A stretch of 64,000 nucleotides of DNA from Stenotrophomonas sp. Ste86. GTDB lineage: Bacteria; Pseudomonadota; Gammaproteobacteria; Xanthomonadales; Xanthomonadaceae. The position numbers and the translations under genes are program-made. The notes under the pieces are model-generated. The model did no database searches, had not been told where the DNA came from, and was given only the letters and a program-made list of their open reading frames with translations. This document shows positions 35,750 to 43,643 of the stretch, one piece after another (position 1 is the first letter of the stretch; every line of letters begins with the position of its first letter). The DNA is taken from assembly GCF_024519465.1 (NCBI RefSeq), contig NZ_JALJRW010000014.1:1-64000 (forward strand), written 5' to 3'.

Positions 35750-36856
35750 ATGAAGCTGCGAATCCTCACCCTCGGCATTGCCGTATCCGTACTCAGCGCC
35801 TGTGGCGGCGGCAAGTCCGACGACGACAGCAAGGTGCTGAACGTCTACAACTACAGCGATTACATCGCCGAAGACACCATCCCCAACTTCGAGAAGGCCA
35901 CCGGCACCAAGGTGACCTACGACGTGTTCGACAGCGATGAGATGGTGGAAACCAAGCTCCTGGCCGGCAACAGCGGCTACGACGTGGTGGTGCCGACGCT
36001 GAATTTCTTCGGCCGCCAGATCAAGGCCGGGGTGTTCCTGCCGCTGGACAAGAGCAAGATCCCGAACCTGGCCAACCTCGACCCGGATGTGATGAAGCGC
36101 ATCGCCCAGCAGGACCCGGGCAACCAGTACGGCGTGCCGTACATGATCGGCACCACCGGCATCGGCTACAACGTGGAACTGCTCAAGCAGCGTTTCGGCG
36201 GCAGCACCGACATCGCCAACAGCTGGGACCTGATCTTCAAGCCTGAAAACATCGCCAAGATGAAGGACTGCGGGATCACCATCCTGGACACGCCCTCGGA
36301 CATGATCCCGATCGCGCTGCACTACCTGGGCGAAGATCCGCACAGCCAGGACCCGGCCACGCTGGAAAAGGCCGCCGCGCTGCTCAAGGGCATCCGCCCC
36401 TACGTGCAGAACTTCCACTCCTCCCAGTACGTGGGCTCGCTGGCCAACGGCGGCACCTGTCTGGTGGTGGGCTGGTCGGGCGACATCATCCAGGCCCGTG
36501 ACCGCGCGGCCGAGGCCAACAACGGCGTCACCGTGGCCTACTCGATCCCGCGCGAAGGCGCGCCGCAGTGGTTCGACATGCTGGCCATCCCCAAGGATGC
36601 CAAGCACCCGGAGGCCGCGTATGCCTTCATCAACTACCTGCTGGAACCGAAGGTGGCCGCGGCCAACACCAACTTCATCCATTACGCCAACCCGGTGACC
36701 AAGGCCACCGCCCTGGTGGACGAGGCGATCCGCACCGACCCGACCATCTACCCGCCGGCCGACGTGGCCGCCAAGATGTTCACCTACTCGATCAACACCC
36801 CGGAGGTGGACAAGCTCTACACCCGGTTGTGGACCGAGGTGAAGACCGGTCGCTGA
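35750..36856 (+). CDS. potF: Polyamine ABC transporter substrate-binding lipoprotein (PotF/SpuD-like)
   Basis: Putrescine/polyamine-binding protein of 368 aa. A lipobox (VLSAC-GGG) at residue 19-22 indicates a lipoprotein, unlike soluble E. coli PotF. Typical polyamine-site segments are present: NVYNYSDYIAEDTIPNFEKATG, YDVFDSDEMVETKLLAGNSGYDVVVP and CLVVGWSGDIIQARDRA. GTGGAGAG precedes the ATG at 35750. It is the first of four transporter genes, separated from puuA by 136 bp and from potG by 161 bp. Confidence 0.93.
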   Translation: MKLRILTLGIAVSVLSACGGGKSDDDSKVLNVYNYSDYIAEDTIPNFEKATGTKVTYDVFDSDEMVETKLLAGNSGYDVVVPTLNFFGRQIKAGVFLPLDKSKIPNLANLDPDVMKRIAQQDPGNQYGVPYMIGTTGIGYNVELLKQRFGGSTDIANSWDLIFKPENIAKMKDCGITILDTPSDMIPIALHYLGEDPHSQDPATLEKAAALLKGIRPYVQNFHSSQYVGSLANGGTCLVVGWSGDIIQARDRAAEANNGVTVAYSIPREGAPQWFDMLAIPKDAKHPEAAYAFINYLLEPKVAAANTNFIHYANPVTKATALVDEAIRTDPTIYPPADVAAKMFTYSINTPEVDKLYTRLWTEVKTGR

Positions 36857-37017
36857 CCGCCCCTGCGACGCCGGCCCCGTGCCGGCGTCGTCGTTTCAGG
36901 GGATTCATCCCGCAGGTGTGGGGGGCAGGCCGCCCGATCCGGTAGCGCATGACGCTGCCACCACCGGTAAAATGGGATGCTCCCCCCGTCCCGCCGCCGC
37001 TCCCGGAGCCGCTCCCC

Positions 37018-38151
37018 ATGCCATTTGATGCCAAGCCGGAAGGCGAGGTCGTGCCGGTCCTCGAACCGGGCTATCTGTCCATCCGCGCGCTGCGCAAGGA
37101 ATTCGACGGCTTCGTCGCCCTCGACGATGTCAGCCTGGACGTGCGCAAGGGCGAGATCTTCGCCCTGCTCGGCGGCTCGGGCAGCGGCAAATCGACCCTG
37201 CTGCGCTGCCTGGGCGGCTTCGAGACGCCTACCAAGGGCAGCATCGAGCTGGACGGCCAGCGCATCAACGATCTGCCGCCGTACCAGCGGCCGATCAACA
37301 TGATGTTCCAGTCCTACGCGCTGTTCCCGCATATGACGGTGGAGCAGAACATCGCCTTCGGGCTCAAGCAGGACGGCCTGGCCCGCGATGCGATCCGCAC
37401 ACGCGTGGGCGAGATGCTGGAGCTGGTGCAGCTGGGGAAGTTGGCCAAGCGCAAGCCGCACCAGTTGTCCGGTGGCCAGCAGCAGCGCGTGGCGCTGGCG
37501 CGGTCGCTGGCCAAGGGGCCCAAGCTGCTGCTGCTGGACGAGCCGATGGGCGCGCTGGACAAGAAGCTGCGTTCGCAGATGCAGCTGGAGCTGGTCAACA
37601 TCATCGAGACCTCCGGGGTGACCTGCGTGATGGTCACCCACGACCAGGAAGAGGCCATGACCATGGCCACCCGTATCGCGGTGATGGATGCCGGCTGGAT
37701 CCAGCAGGTGGGCAAGCCGGACGAAATCTACGAGCAGCCGGCCAACCGCTTCGTGGCCGAGTTCATCGGCTCGGTGAACCTGTTCGACGGGGTGATCGAC
37801 GAGGACCTGCCCGAGTACGTCACCGTGCGCACGCCGCTGTTTCCGGCGCCGATCTACGTGGCCCACGGCATCACCGGCTACGAAGGCCAGCCGGTGGCGT
37901 TCGCGCTGCGCCCGGAGAAGGTGATGATCGGCAAGGACGAGCCGGCCGGGGACACCAACAAGGCACAGGGCGTGATCGAGGAAATCGCCTACTTCGGCAG
38001 CCATTCGGTCTATCACGTGCGCCTGCCGAGCGGGGCCAAGGTGCTGTCCAATTTCGCCAATTCGCAGCGCTGGGCCAGCGACGGGCTGACCTGGGGCGAC
38101 AGCGTGTGGGTGTGCTGGCGTGACAACGACGGCGTGGTGCTCACCGCATGA
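37018..38151 (+). CDS. potG: Polyamine ABC transporter ATPase
   Basis: ABC ATPase of 377 aa. Walker A GGSGSGKST, Q-loop MMFQSYALFPHMTV, signature LSGGQQQRVALARSLA, Walker B LLLLDEPMGALD and H-loop VTHDQEEAM are all intact. The TOBE regulatory domain follows (FALRPEKVMI...). A start at 36949 would add 23 Pro-rich residues; 37018 gives the family-like MPFDAKPEG. Overlaps potH by 4 bp. Confidence 0.94.
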   Translation: MPFDAKPEGEVVPVLEPGYLSIRALRKEFDGFVALDDVSLDVRKGEIFALLGGSGSGKSTLLRCLGGFETPTKGSIELDGQRINDLPPYQRPINMMFQSYALFPHMTVEQNIAFGLKQDGLARDAIRTRVGEMLELVQLGKLAKRKPHQLSGGQQQRVALARSLAKGPKLLLLDEPMGALDKKLRSQMQLELVNIIETSGVTCVMVTHDQEEAMTMATRIAVMDAGWIQQVGKPDEIYEQPANRFVAEFIGSVNLFDGVIDEDLPEYVTVRTPLFPAPIYVAHGITGYEGQPVAFALRPEKVMIGKDEPAGDTNKAQGVIEEIAYFGSHSVYHVRLPSGAKVLSNFANSQRWASDGLTWGDSVWVCWRDNDGVVLTA

Positions 38152-39059
38152 ACGCCGCCGGCTGGAAGCGTTGGCTCCCCGGTACCCGCGGTAGCGTGAT
38201 CGCCGCGCCGTACCTGTGGCTGCTGCTGTTCTTCGCGGTGCCGTTCGTGATCATCCTGATGATCTCGTTCTCGCGCACGCAGGTCGGCTCGCCGCCGTAT
38301 ACCTGGCTGCTGGAATATGTGGATGGCGCGTTCTCGCTCAAGCTCAACCTGGGCAATTACGCAGCGCTGGTGAAGGACAACCAGTACGTGCTGGCCTACC
38401 TGAGTTCGATCAAGATCGCGGTGATCGCCACGCTGCTGACGCTGCTGATCGGCTACCCGATGGCGTACGTGATTTCGCGGATGTCGCCGGCCGCGCGCAA
38501 CGTGGCGATGATGTTGGTGGTGCTGCCGTCGTGGACCTCGTTCCTGATCCGGGTGTATGCGTGGATCGGCATCCTGGACCGCAACGGGCTGCTCAACCAG
38601 CTGCTCCTGAAGCTGGGGTTGATCGATGCGCCGCTGCAGATCCTGTACACGCCGACCGCGGCCTATATCGGCATCGTTTACTGCTACCTGCCGTTCATGG
38701 TGCTGCCGCTGTACGCCAACCTGGTCAAGCTGGACAACCGTTTGCTCGAAGCCGCCTACGATCTCGGGGCCAAGCCGTGGCAGGCCTTCCTGCGGATCAC
38801 GCTGCCGTTGTCGCGCACCGGCATCATCGCCGGCTGCATGCTGGTGATGATCCCGGCGGTGGGCGAGTTCGTGATTCCGGAGATGCTGGGTGGCCCGGAC
38901 ACGCTGATGATCGGGCGCGTGCTGTGGGGTGAGTTCTTCAACAACCGCGACTGGCCCACGGCCTCGGCGGTGGCGATCGTGATGCTGCTGTTGCTGCTGG
39001 TGCCGATCCTGCTGTTCAACCGGGTCCAGCAGCGTGAGCTGGAAGGGAAGCTGCTATGA
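38148..39059 (+). CDS. potH: Polyamine ABC transporter permease PotH
   Basis: Inner-membrane permease of 303 aa with about six helices. The N-terminus (SVIAAPYLWLLLFFAVPFVIILMISFSRTQ) and the EAA loop (EAAYDLGAKPWQAFLRITLPLSRTGIIAG) that docks on the ATPase are clear, as is EFVIPEMLGGPDTLMIGRVLW, a PotH signature. Coupled by 4-bp overlaps to potG before and potI after. Confidence 0.94.
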   Translation: MNAAGWKRWLPGTRGSVIAAPYLWLLLFFAVPFVIILMISFSRTQVGSPPYTWLLEYVDGAFSLKLNLGNYAALVKDNQYVLAYLSSIKIAVIATLLTLLIGYPMAYVISRMSPAARNVAMMLVVLPSWTSFLIRVYAWIGILDRNGLLNQLLLKLGLIDAPLQILYTPTAAYIGIVYCYLPFMVLPLYANLVKLDNRLLEAAYDLGAKPWQAFLRITLPLSRTGIIAGCMLVMIPAVGEFVIPEMLGGPDTLMIGRVLWGEFFNNRDWPTASAVAIVMLLLLLVPILLFNRVQQRELEGKLL

Positions 39060-39901
39060 GCATGGTGCGCGGCAGCCGGTGGTTGGGGTGGTCGGTGTTG
39101 GGGCTGGGGTTTGCGTTCCTGTACCTGCCGATCCTGTTGCTGATGGTGTACTCGTTCAATGCCTCCAAGCTGGCCACGGTCTGGTCGGGCTTCTCCACGC
39201 GCTGGTACGGGGAACTGTTCAACAACCGGCAGATCCTGGATGCGTTGTGGATCAGCCTGGAGGTGGCGTTCTGGACGGCGTGCGCGTCGACGGTGCTGGG
39301 CACGATGGCGGCGATGGTGATGACGCGGTTCAAGCGGTTCCCGGGCAAGACCATGTTCGGCGCGCTGATCACCGCGCCGTTGGTGATGCCCGAGGTGATC
39401 CTGGGCTTTTCGCTGATGACACTGCTGGTGGCGATGGGCGGCATTCCGGGCTTCCCGGCACGCGGGGTGACCAGCATCTGGATCGCGCATGTAACGTTCA
39501 CGCTGTCGTTCGTGATGGTGGTGGTGTCCTCGCGGTTGCAGGAGCTGGACCGTTCGCTGGAAGAGGCGGCGATGGACCTGGGGGCGGGCCGGTTGAAGGT
39601 GTTCTTCCAGATCACGTTGCCGATCATCGCCCCGGCGTTGGTGGCCGGCTGGTTGTTGGCCTTTACGTTGTCGCTGGACGATGTGGTGATCGCCAGTTTC
39701 GTGGCGGGCCCGAATTCGACGACGCTGCCGATGAAGGTGTTCGCATCGGTGCGGATGGGGATCAAGCCGGAGATCAACGCGCTGGCCACGCTGATGGTGC
39801 TGGCGGTGTCGATCGCGGCGGTGGTGGGCTGGTTCGTTACCGCACGCGGTGAGAAGCGGCGTCAGCGCGACATGCAGATGGCGCTGCAGGACAAGGGGTA
39901 G
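39056..39901 (+). CDS. potI: Polyamine ABC transporter permease PotI
   Basis: Second permease, 281 aa, about six helices. The opening LGWSVLGLGFAFLYLPILLLMVYSFN and the EAA loop (EEAAMDLGAGRLKVFFQITLPIIAPALVAG), plus LSLDDVVIASFVAGPNSTTLPM, are PotI/PotC marks. Last gene of the puuD-puuA-potFGHI run. A 1.2-kb repeat-rich gene-free stretch follows. Confidence 0.94.
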   Translation: MSMVRGSRWLGWSVLGLGFAFLYLPILLLMVYSFNASKLATVWSGFSTRWYGELFNNRQILDALWISLEVAFWTACASTVLGTMAAMVMTRFKRFPGKTMFGALITAPLVMPEVILGFSLMTLLVAMGGIPGFPARGVTSIWIAHVTFTLSFVMVVVSSRLQELDRSLEEAAMDLGAGRLKVFFQITLPIIAPALVAGWLLAFTLSLDDVVIASFVAGPNSTTLPMKVFASVRMGIKPEINALATLMVLAVSIAAVVGWFVTARGEKRRQRDMQMALQDKG

Positions 39902-39964
39902 GGTGGGTGCGGCTGTTCTTTTTAGAGCGACAGCAACGGCAACAGCGGGACTGAAATCTGAGTT

Positions 39965-40157
39965 GGCGTTGGCGTGGGTGGGTTGGCGGGACACGCCGCA
40001 AGTCCCGCTCCGCGGCCCGGCCCAGCCGCTGGCGGCCGCGCGTTCAGTCGCATGCGAGGCAGTGCCTCGCGAGCAATGCGCCTTCACCCGTGTAGGCTCC
40101 CAAGCCGCATCCATGCGGCTTGAGGGTCCCGCCAATCCACCCGCCCACGCCAACGCC
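39965..40157 (-). repeat. Composite hairpin element, copy 4 (long form)
   Basis: Arms 39965-39992 (GGCGTTGGCGTGGGTGGGTT...) and 40126-40157 are near-perfect inverted repeats. Read on the minus strand: G-rich arm, CCT, apical palindrome 40101-40122 (CAAGCCGCAT, GG, ATGCGGCTTG), then GGAGCCTACACGG and finally GCGGCGTGTCCCGC at the second arm. These are the same boxes as in the 106-bp copies. This copy carries about 70 extra nt, including a GCGAGGCACTGCCTCGC hairpin. Confidence 0.7.
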
Positions 40158-40240
40158 TGACGGATTGTTTGCCCCTTTGTTGGGTGGAGCAGGCGAGCGC
40201 GAGCGCGAGCGCACTTTGCCGCGAGGGAAGGGTTCAAGAG

Positions 40241-40730
40241 CAGCCGGGCATGGCCCGGCTCTACCCGTTCATCGGTACGCTGATCCCGCGGTAGAGCCGG
40301 GCCATGCCCGGCTGCACGCAGCCTCCGAACCACGACCAACCAGCAGAGCCGGGCCATGCCCGGCTGCACGCAGCCTCCGAACCACGACCAACCGGCAGAG
40401 CCGGGCCATGCCCGGCTGCACGCAGCGTCCGAACCACGACCAACCGGTAGAGCCGGGCCATGCCCGGCTGCACGCAGCGTCCGAACCACGACCAACCGGT
40501 AGAGCCGGGCCATGCCCGGCTGCACGCAGCGTCCGAACCACGACCAACCGGTAGAGCCGGGCCATGCCCGGCTGCACGCAGCGTCCGAACCACGACCAAC
40601 CGGCAGAGCCGGGCCATGCCCGGCTGCACGCAGCCTTCAAACCATGACCACCCGGTAGAGCCGGCCCATGCCCGGCTGCACGCAGCGTCCGAACCACGAC
40701 CAACCGGTAGAGCCGGGCCATGCCCGGCTG
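40241..40730. repeat. REP array: nine 24-bp palindromes with exact 52-bp period, plus one inverted copy
   Basis: Direct copies begin at 40291, 40343, 40395, 40447, 40499, 40551, 40603, 40655 and 40707. Each is a GTAGAGCCGGGCC/GCCCGGCTG hairpin, with GCAG variants at copies 2, 3 and 7. The 28-bp linkers (CACGCAGCGTCCGAACC...) are almost identical, so this is unit amplification and not a CRISPR. An inverted copy at 40241-40264 closes the left side. The array sits in the 1.2-kb gap 39902-41105, in which no gene can be supported. Confidence 0.95.
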
Positions 40731-40800
40731 CTCTTCTCTCCCCCTCCAAAAAAACGAGCGGCCGGCTCTTGCTCTCAATCCGGCCCCGGCCAACTGTCTG

Positions 40801-40907
40801 GGCACGGTGCGGGTGGGATGCCGGGACCGTCGGGCGCCATGGATGGCGCCCGCGAGCCTCCACGGACGGATTCACGGCGTGTCCCGGCATCCCACCCGCA
40901 CCGCGCC
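40801..40907 (+). repeat. Composite hairpin element, copy 3 (complete)
   Basis: Arms of 27 nt (40801-40827 and 40881-40907) pair with one mismatch. CGT, then the palindrome 40831-40852 (CGGGCGCCAT, GG, ATGGCGCCCG), then a 28-nt spacer (40853-40880) with CGAGCCTCCACGGACG and ending CACGGCGT. Total 107 bp, against 106 bp for the copy at 243-348. Confidence 0.75.
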
Positions 40908-40985
40908 AACCACACGCCAGTGAAACGCTGCTTTCGGCATCTCACCCGCACCGTGCCAACCACCCGCCCATGAAACGGTGCTTTC
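40886..40985. repeat. Two tandem 50-bp units downstream of the hairpin element
   Basis: Unit 1 is 40886-40935 and unit 2 is 40936-40985, both GGCATCYCACCCGCACCG followed by GCCAACCAC...TGAAACG and ending TGCTTTC. A decayed third start (TGCAGCCCACCCACA) follows at 40986. Unit 1 begins inside the right arm of the hairpin element, so the arm itself was duplicated. Confidence 0.85.
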
Positions 40986-41105
40986 TGCAGCCCACCCACA
41001 TCTGCGACCCCATGTCGCAACCAGAACAGCCTTCCCGACCCATCCGGCAACATCCGGCTCACAGCCCGCAGCGCACAATCACCGCCTGTCTTTCGGAGCA
41101 CCGCG

Positions 41106-42470
41106 ATGACCGTTGAAATCATCAACCCCGCCACCGGCCAGGTCACCTACCGCCACGAACTGCTCGATGCCGCGCAGATCGAACAGCGCCTGGCCGCCGC
41201 CGCCAAGGCCTTCCCGCTGTGGTCGGGGCAGTCCCTGCAGGGACGGGGCGCCATCCTGCGTGGCATCGCCGCGCAACTGTGCCAGCGCAAGAACGATATC
41301 CAGCAGGCGATGACCAGCGAAATGGGCAAGCTCAAGGCCGAAGCGCTCGCTGAAATCGAAAAGTGCGCCCAGGCTTGCGAGTTCTACGCCGACCACGCCG
41401 CCGACTACCTCAAGCCGCAGCTGATCGACACCGAAGCCCAGCGCAGCTACGTGCGCTACGAGCCCATCGGTTGCGTCTTCGCGGTCATGCCGTGGAACTT
41501 CCCCATCTGGCAGGTGTTCCGCTTCCTCGCGCCGGCGTTCATGGCCGGCAACGTCGCGCTGCTCAAGCATGCCAGCAACGTCCCGCAGTGCGCCGACCTG
41601 ATCCTCGCCGTCTGCCGCGATGGCGGCCTGCCCGAGGGCGTGTTCGACGTGCTGCATATCGACAACGACCAGGCCGCCGACGTCCTGCGCGACAAGCGGG
41701 TCAAGGCGGTCACGCTGACGGGCAGTGAACGTGCCGGACGCTCGATCGCCGCCACCGCTGGCGACCAGCTCAAGAAGTGCGTCATGGAACTGGGCGGCAG
41801 CGATGCCTTCGTCGTGCTTGACGATGCCGACCTCGACAAGACGGTGGCCGCCGCGGTGAAGTCGCGCTTCGACAACAGCGGCCAGACCTGCATTGCCGCC
41901 AAGCGGTTCATCGTGGTCGACGCGATCGCCGACGCGTTCGTGGAGAAGTTCGTCGCTGCCGCGGCCGCGCGCGTGTACGGCGATCCGCAGGACGAGAAGA
42001 CCACGCTGGCGCCGATGGCCCGTGCCGACCTGCGCGATGAGCTGCACAAGCAGGTACAGACCAGCGTGGCCAAGGGCGCCAAGGTCCTGCTCGGCGGCGA
42101 GCCGGTAGCCGGCAGCCATGCCGGATACCCGGCCACCATTCTGGACAATGTTGGCCCCGGCATGCCTGCCTACGACGAAGAACTGTTCGGCCCGGCGGCG
42201 GCCATCGTGCGCGTGCGCGATGACGCAGACGCGCTGCGTGTGGCCAACGACACCAGCTTCGGCCTGGGCGGCAGTGTCTGGAGCGGCGACGCGCAGCGCG
42301 GCGAAGCGATCGCCAAGCGCCTGGAATGCGGCGCGGCGTTCGTCAACGCCATCGTCAAGAGCGACCCGCGCCTGCCGTTCGGCGGCACCAAGCGCTCCGG
42401 CTTCGGCCGCGAGCTGGCCGACCATGGCATCCATGAGTTCATGAACATCAAGACCGTTTACGTGGCCTGA
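41106..42470 (+). CDS. sad: NAD(P)-dependent succinate-semialdehyde dehydrogenase (Sad/YneI-like)
   Basis: Aldehyde dehydrogenase of 454 aa that oxidises succinate semialdehyde to succinate. General base Glu228 (VMELGGSDAFVVL) and Cys262 (FDNSGQTCIAAKRF) are present. The opening INPATGQVTYRHELLD and AVMPWNFPIWQVFRFLAPAFMAGN place it with the short Sad/YneI branch more than with GabD (about 480 aa). It completes the putrescine-to-succinate route but stands 1.2 kb from the pot genes behind a repeat block, so it is a separate transcript. A good terminator lies 71 bp after the stop. Confidence 0.92.
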   Translation: MTVEIINPATGQVTYRHELLDAAQIEQRLAAAAKAFPLWSGQSLQGRGAILRGIAAQLCQRKNDIQQAMTSEMGKLKAEALAEIEKCAQACEFYADHAADYLKPQLIDTEAQRSYVRYEPIGCVFAVMPWNFPIWQVFRFLAPAFMAGNVALLKHASNVPQCADLILAVCRDGGLPEGVFDVLHIDNDQAADVLRDKRVKAVTLTGSERAGRSIAATAGDQLKKCVMELGGSDAFVVLDDADLDKTVAAAVKSRFDNSGQTCIAAKRFIVVDAIADAFVEKFVAAAAARVYGDPQDEKTTLAPMARADLRDELHKQVQTSVAKGAKVLLGGEPVAGSHAGYPATILDNVGPGMPAYDEELFGPAAAIVRVRDDADALRVANDTSFGLGGSVWSGDAQRGEAIAKRLECGAAFVNAIVKSDPRLPFGGTKRSGFGRELADHGIHEFMNIKTVYVA

Positions 42471-42501
42471 TCGGAGCGGCCCGGCAGGGCCGCTGGAACC
42501 G

Positions 42502-42591
42502 GTAGTGCCGGCCGTTGGTCGGCTGCTCGAAATCTCCAAACACCCGGCGTGAATCCGGGTTTTTCTGGAGCCGGCCAGCGGCCGGCACTAC
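42502..42591. repeat. REP (SMAG-like) inverted pair flanking a terminator
   Basis: A direct copy at 42502-42525 (GTAGTGCCGGCCGTTGG...) and an inverted copy at 42570-42591 (...GGCCGGCACTAC). The pair encloses the sad terminator. Confidence 0.85.
42542..42564 (+). terminator. Terminator of sad
   Basis: Stem ACCCGG (42542-42547) with CCGGGT (42555-42560), 7-nt loop, then TTTT. Confidence 0.75.
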
Positions 42592-42629
42592 CTGCGTATC
42601 GCCGCTTGGCGTCGCACCACCGGCCGACC

Positions 42630-43637
42630 TCAGAGCCAGCGGACGCGCTTGAACAGGCGGTACAGCCCCACGCAGATCGCGCCGACGCCGATGATCATCG
42701 CCGGGTACGCCCACGGCTTGTCCAGCTCGGGCATGTGGGTGAAGTTCATGCCGTACCAGCTGGTGATCAAGGTCGGCGCGGCCAGCAGCGCGGCCCAGGC
42801 ACCGAGGCGCTTGACCGTCTCGCCCTGCGCCAGCGTCACCAGCGACAGATTCACGCTCAGCGCGGTGCCCAGCATCTCGCGCAGGGTATCGATCACATCG
42901 CTGATCCGCACCGCGTGGTCGTGCACGTCGCGCAGGTACAGCTTCACCTCATCGGGCACCAGCTCGCCCTGGTAGCGTTTGATCTGCGCCAGCATGTCCT
43001 GCAGCGGCGCCACGGCCATGCGCATCTTGTTGAGCTCGCGCTTCAACTCGTACAGGCGCACGACGGTCTGGCGCTTGTAGCTGTCGGAGAAGATGTCCTT
43101 CTCCAGCAGCTCCAGCGTGTCGCGGTAGCGCTGGGTGATCGGCAGGTAGTTGTCGACCACGAAATCCAGCACCGCATACAGGCAGTACGACGGGCCCATG
43201 GTGCGCAGCAGCTCGGGCTCGCGCTCCACCCGCGCGCGCGGCGCGGCGTAGGACAGCGACGCGCCGTGGCGCACGGTGACCAGGAAGCGCGGCCCGAGGA
43301 AGGCGTGGGTTTCACCGTACTGGATGCGCTCGTCCACCATCTGCGCGGTGGTGACCACCACGAACAGCGAGTTGCCGTACGACTCCACCTTGGGGCGCTG
43401 ATGCGCGTTGCGTGCGTCTTCGATGGCCAGCGAGTGCAGGCAGAATTCTTCCTGCAGCTTCAGCAGCACGCTGTCAGCCGGCTCGTAGAGACCGACCCAG
43501 ACGAAGCCGTTGCCGCTTTCGATCACATCGCTGATCGCGTCCAGGCTGATGTCGTGGCGCTTGCCCTGATCATCGTAATGGACACAGTTGATGACGCAGG
43601 GCGGATTGACGGGTGCGGTACTTTCCATGGGCGGCAT
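42630..43637 (-). CDS. corA: CorA-family magnesium/cobalt transporter
   Basis: Pentameric divalent-cation channel of 335 aa. A large N-terminal cytoplasmic domain and long helix (YELKRELNKMRMAVAPLQDMLAQI) precede the two C-terminal membrane helices. The selectivity motif Tyr-Gly-Met-Asn is present in TLITSWYGMNFTHMPEL. The second helix is followed by a basic tail (LFKRVRWL), as usual. Start at 43637 or 43628 (both ATG). It sits 6 bp from the DUF4105 gene in the same direction, and corC follows upstream, so magnesium-linked genes flank DUF4105. Confidence 0.93.
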   Translation of the reverse strand: MPPMESTAPVNPPCVINCVHYDDQGKRHDISLDAISDVIESGNGFVWVGLYEPADSVLLKLQEEFCLHSLAIEDARNAHQRPKVESYGNSLFVVVTTAQMVDERIQYGETHAFLGPRFLVTVRHGASLSYAAPRARVEREPELLRTMGPSYCLYAVLDFVVDNYLPITQRYRDTLELLEKDIFSDSYKRQTVVRLYELKRELNKMRMAVAPLQDMLAQIKRYQGELVPDEVKLYLRDVHDHAVRISDVIDTLREMLGTALSVNLSLVTLAQGETVKRLGAWAALLAAPTLITSWYGMNFTHMPELDKPWAYPAMIIGVGAICVGLYRLFKRVRWL

Positions 43638-43643
43638 CGTGCG

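Noticed and set aside
40291..40730. CRISPR array
   Set aside because: Repeat and spacer lengths (24 and 28 bp) and the regular period fit, but the spacers are almost identical to one another, the repeat is the GTAG-type REP seen singly elsewhere in the window, and no cas gene is present.
40261..40890. Repeat protein coded by the REP array
   Set aside because: Frames across the array give regular peptides (such as QPGMARLYRLVVVRTL), but 52 bp is not a multiple of three, several frames on both strands stay open equally, and there is no start signal.
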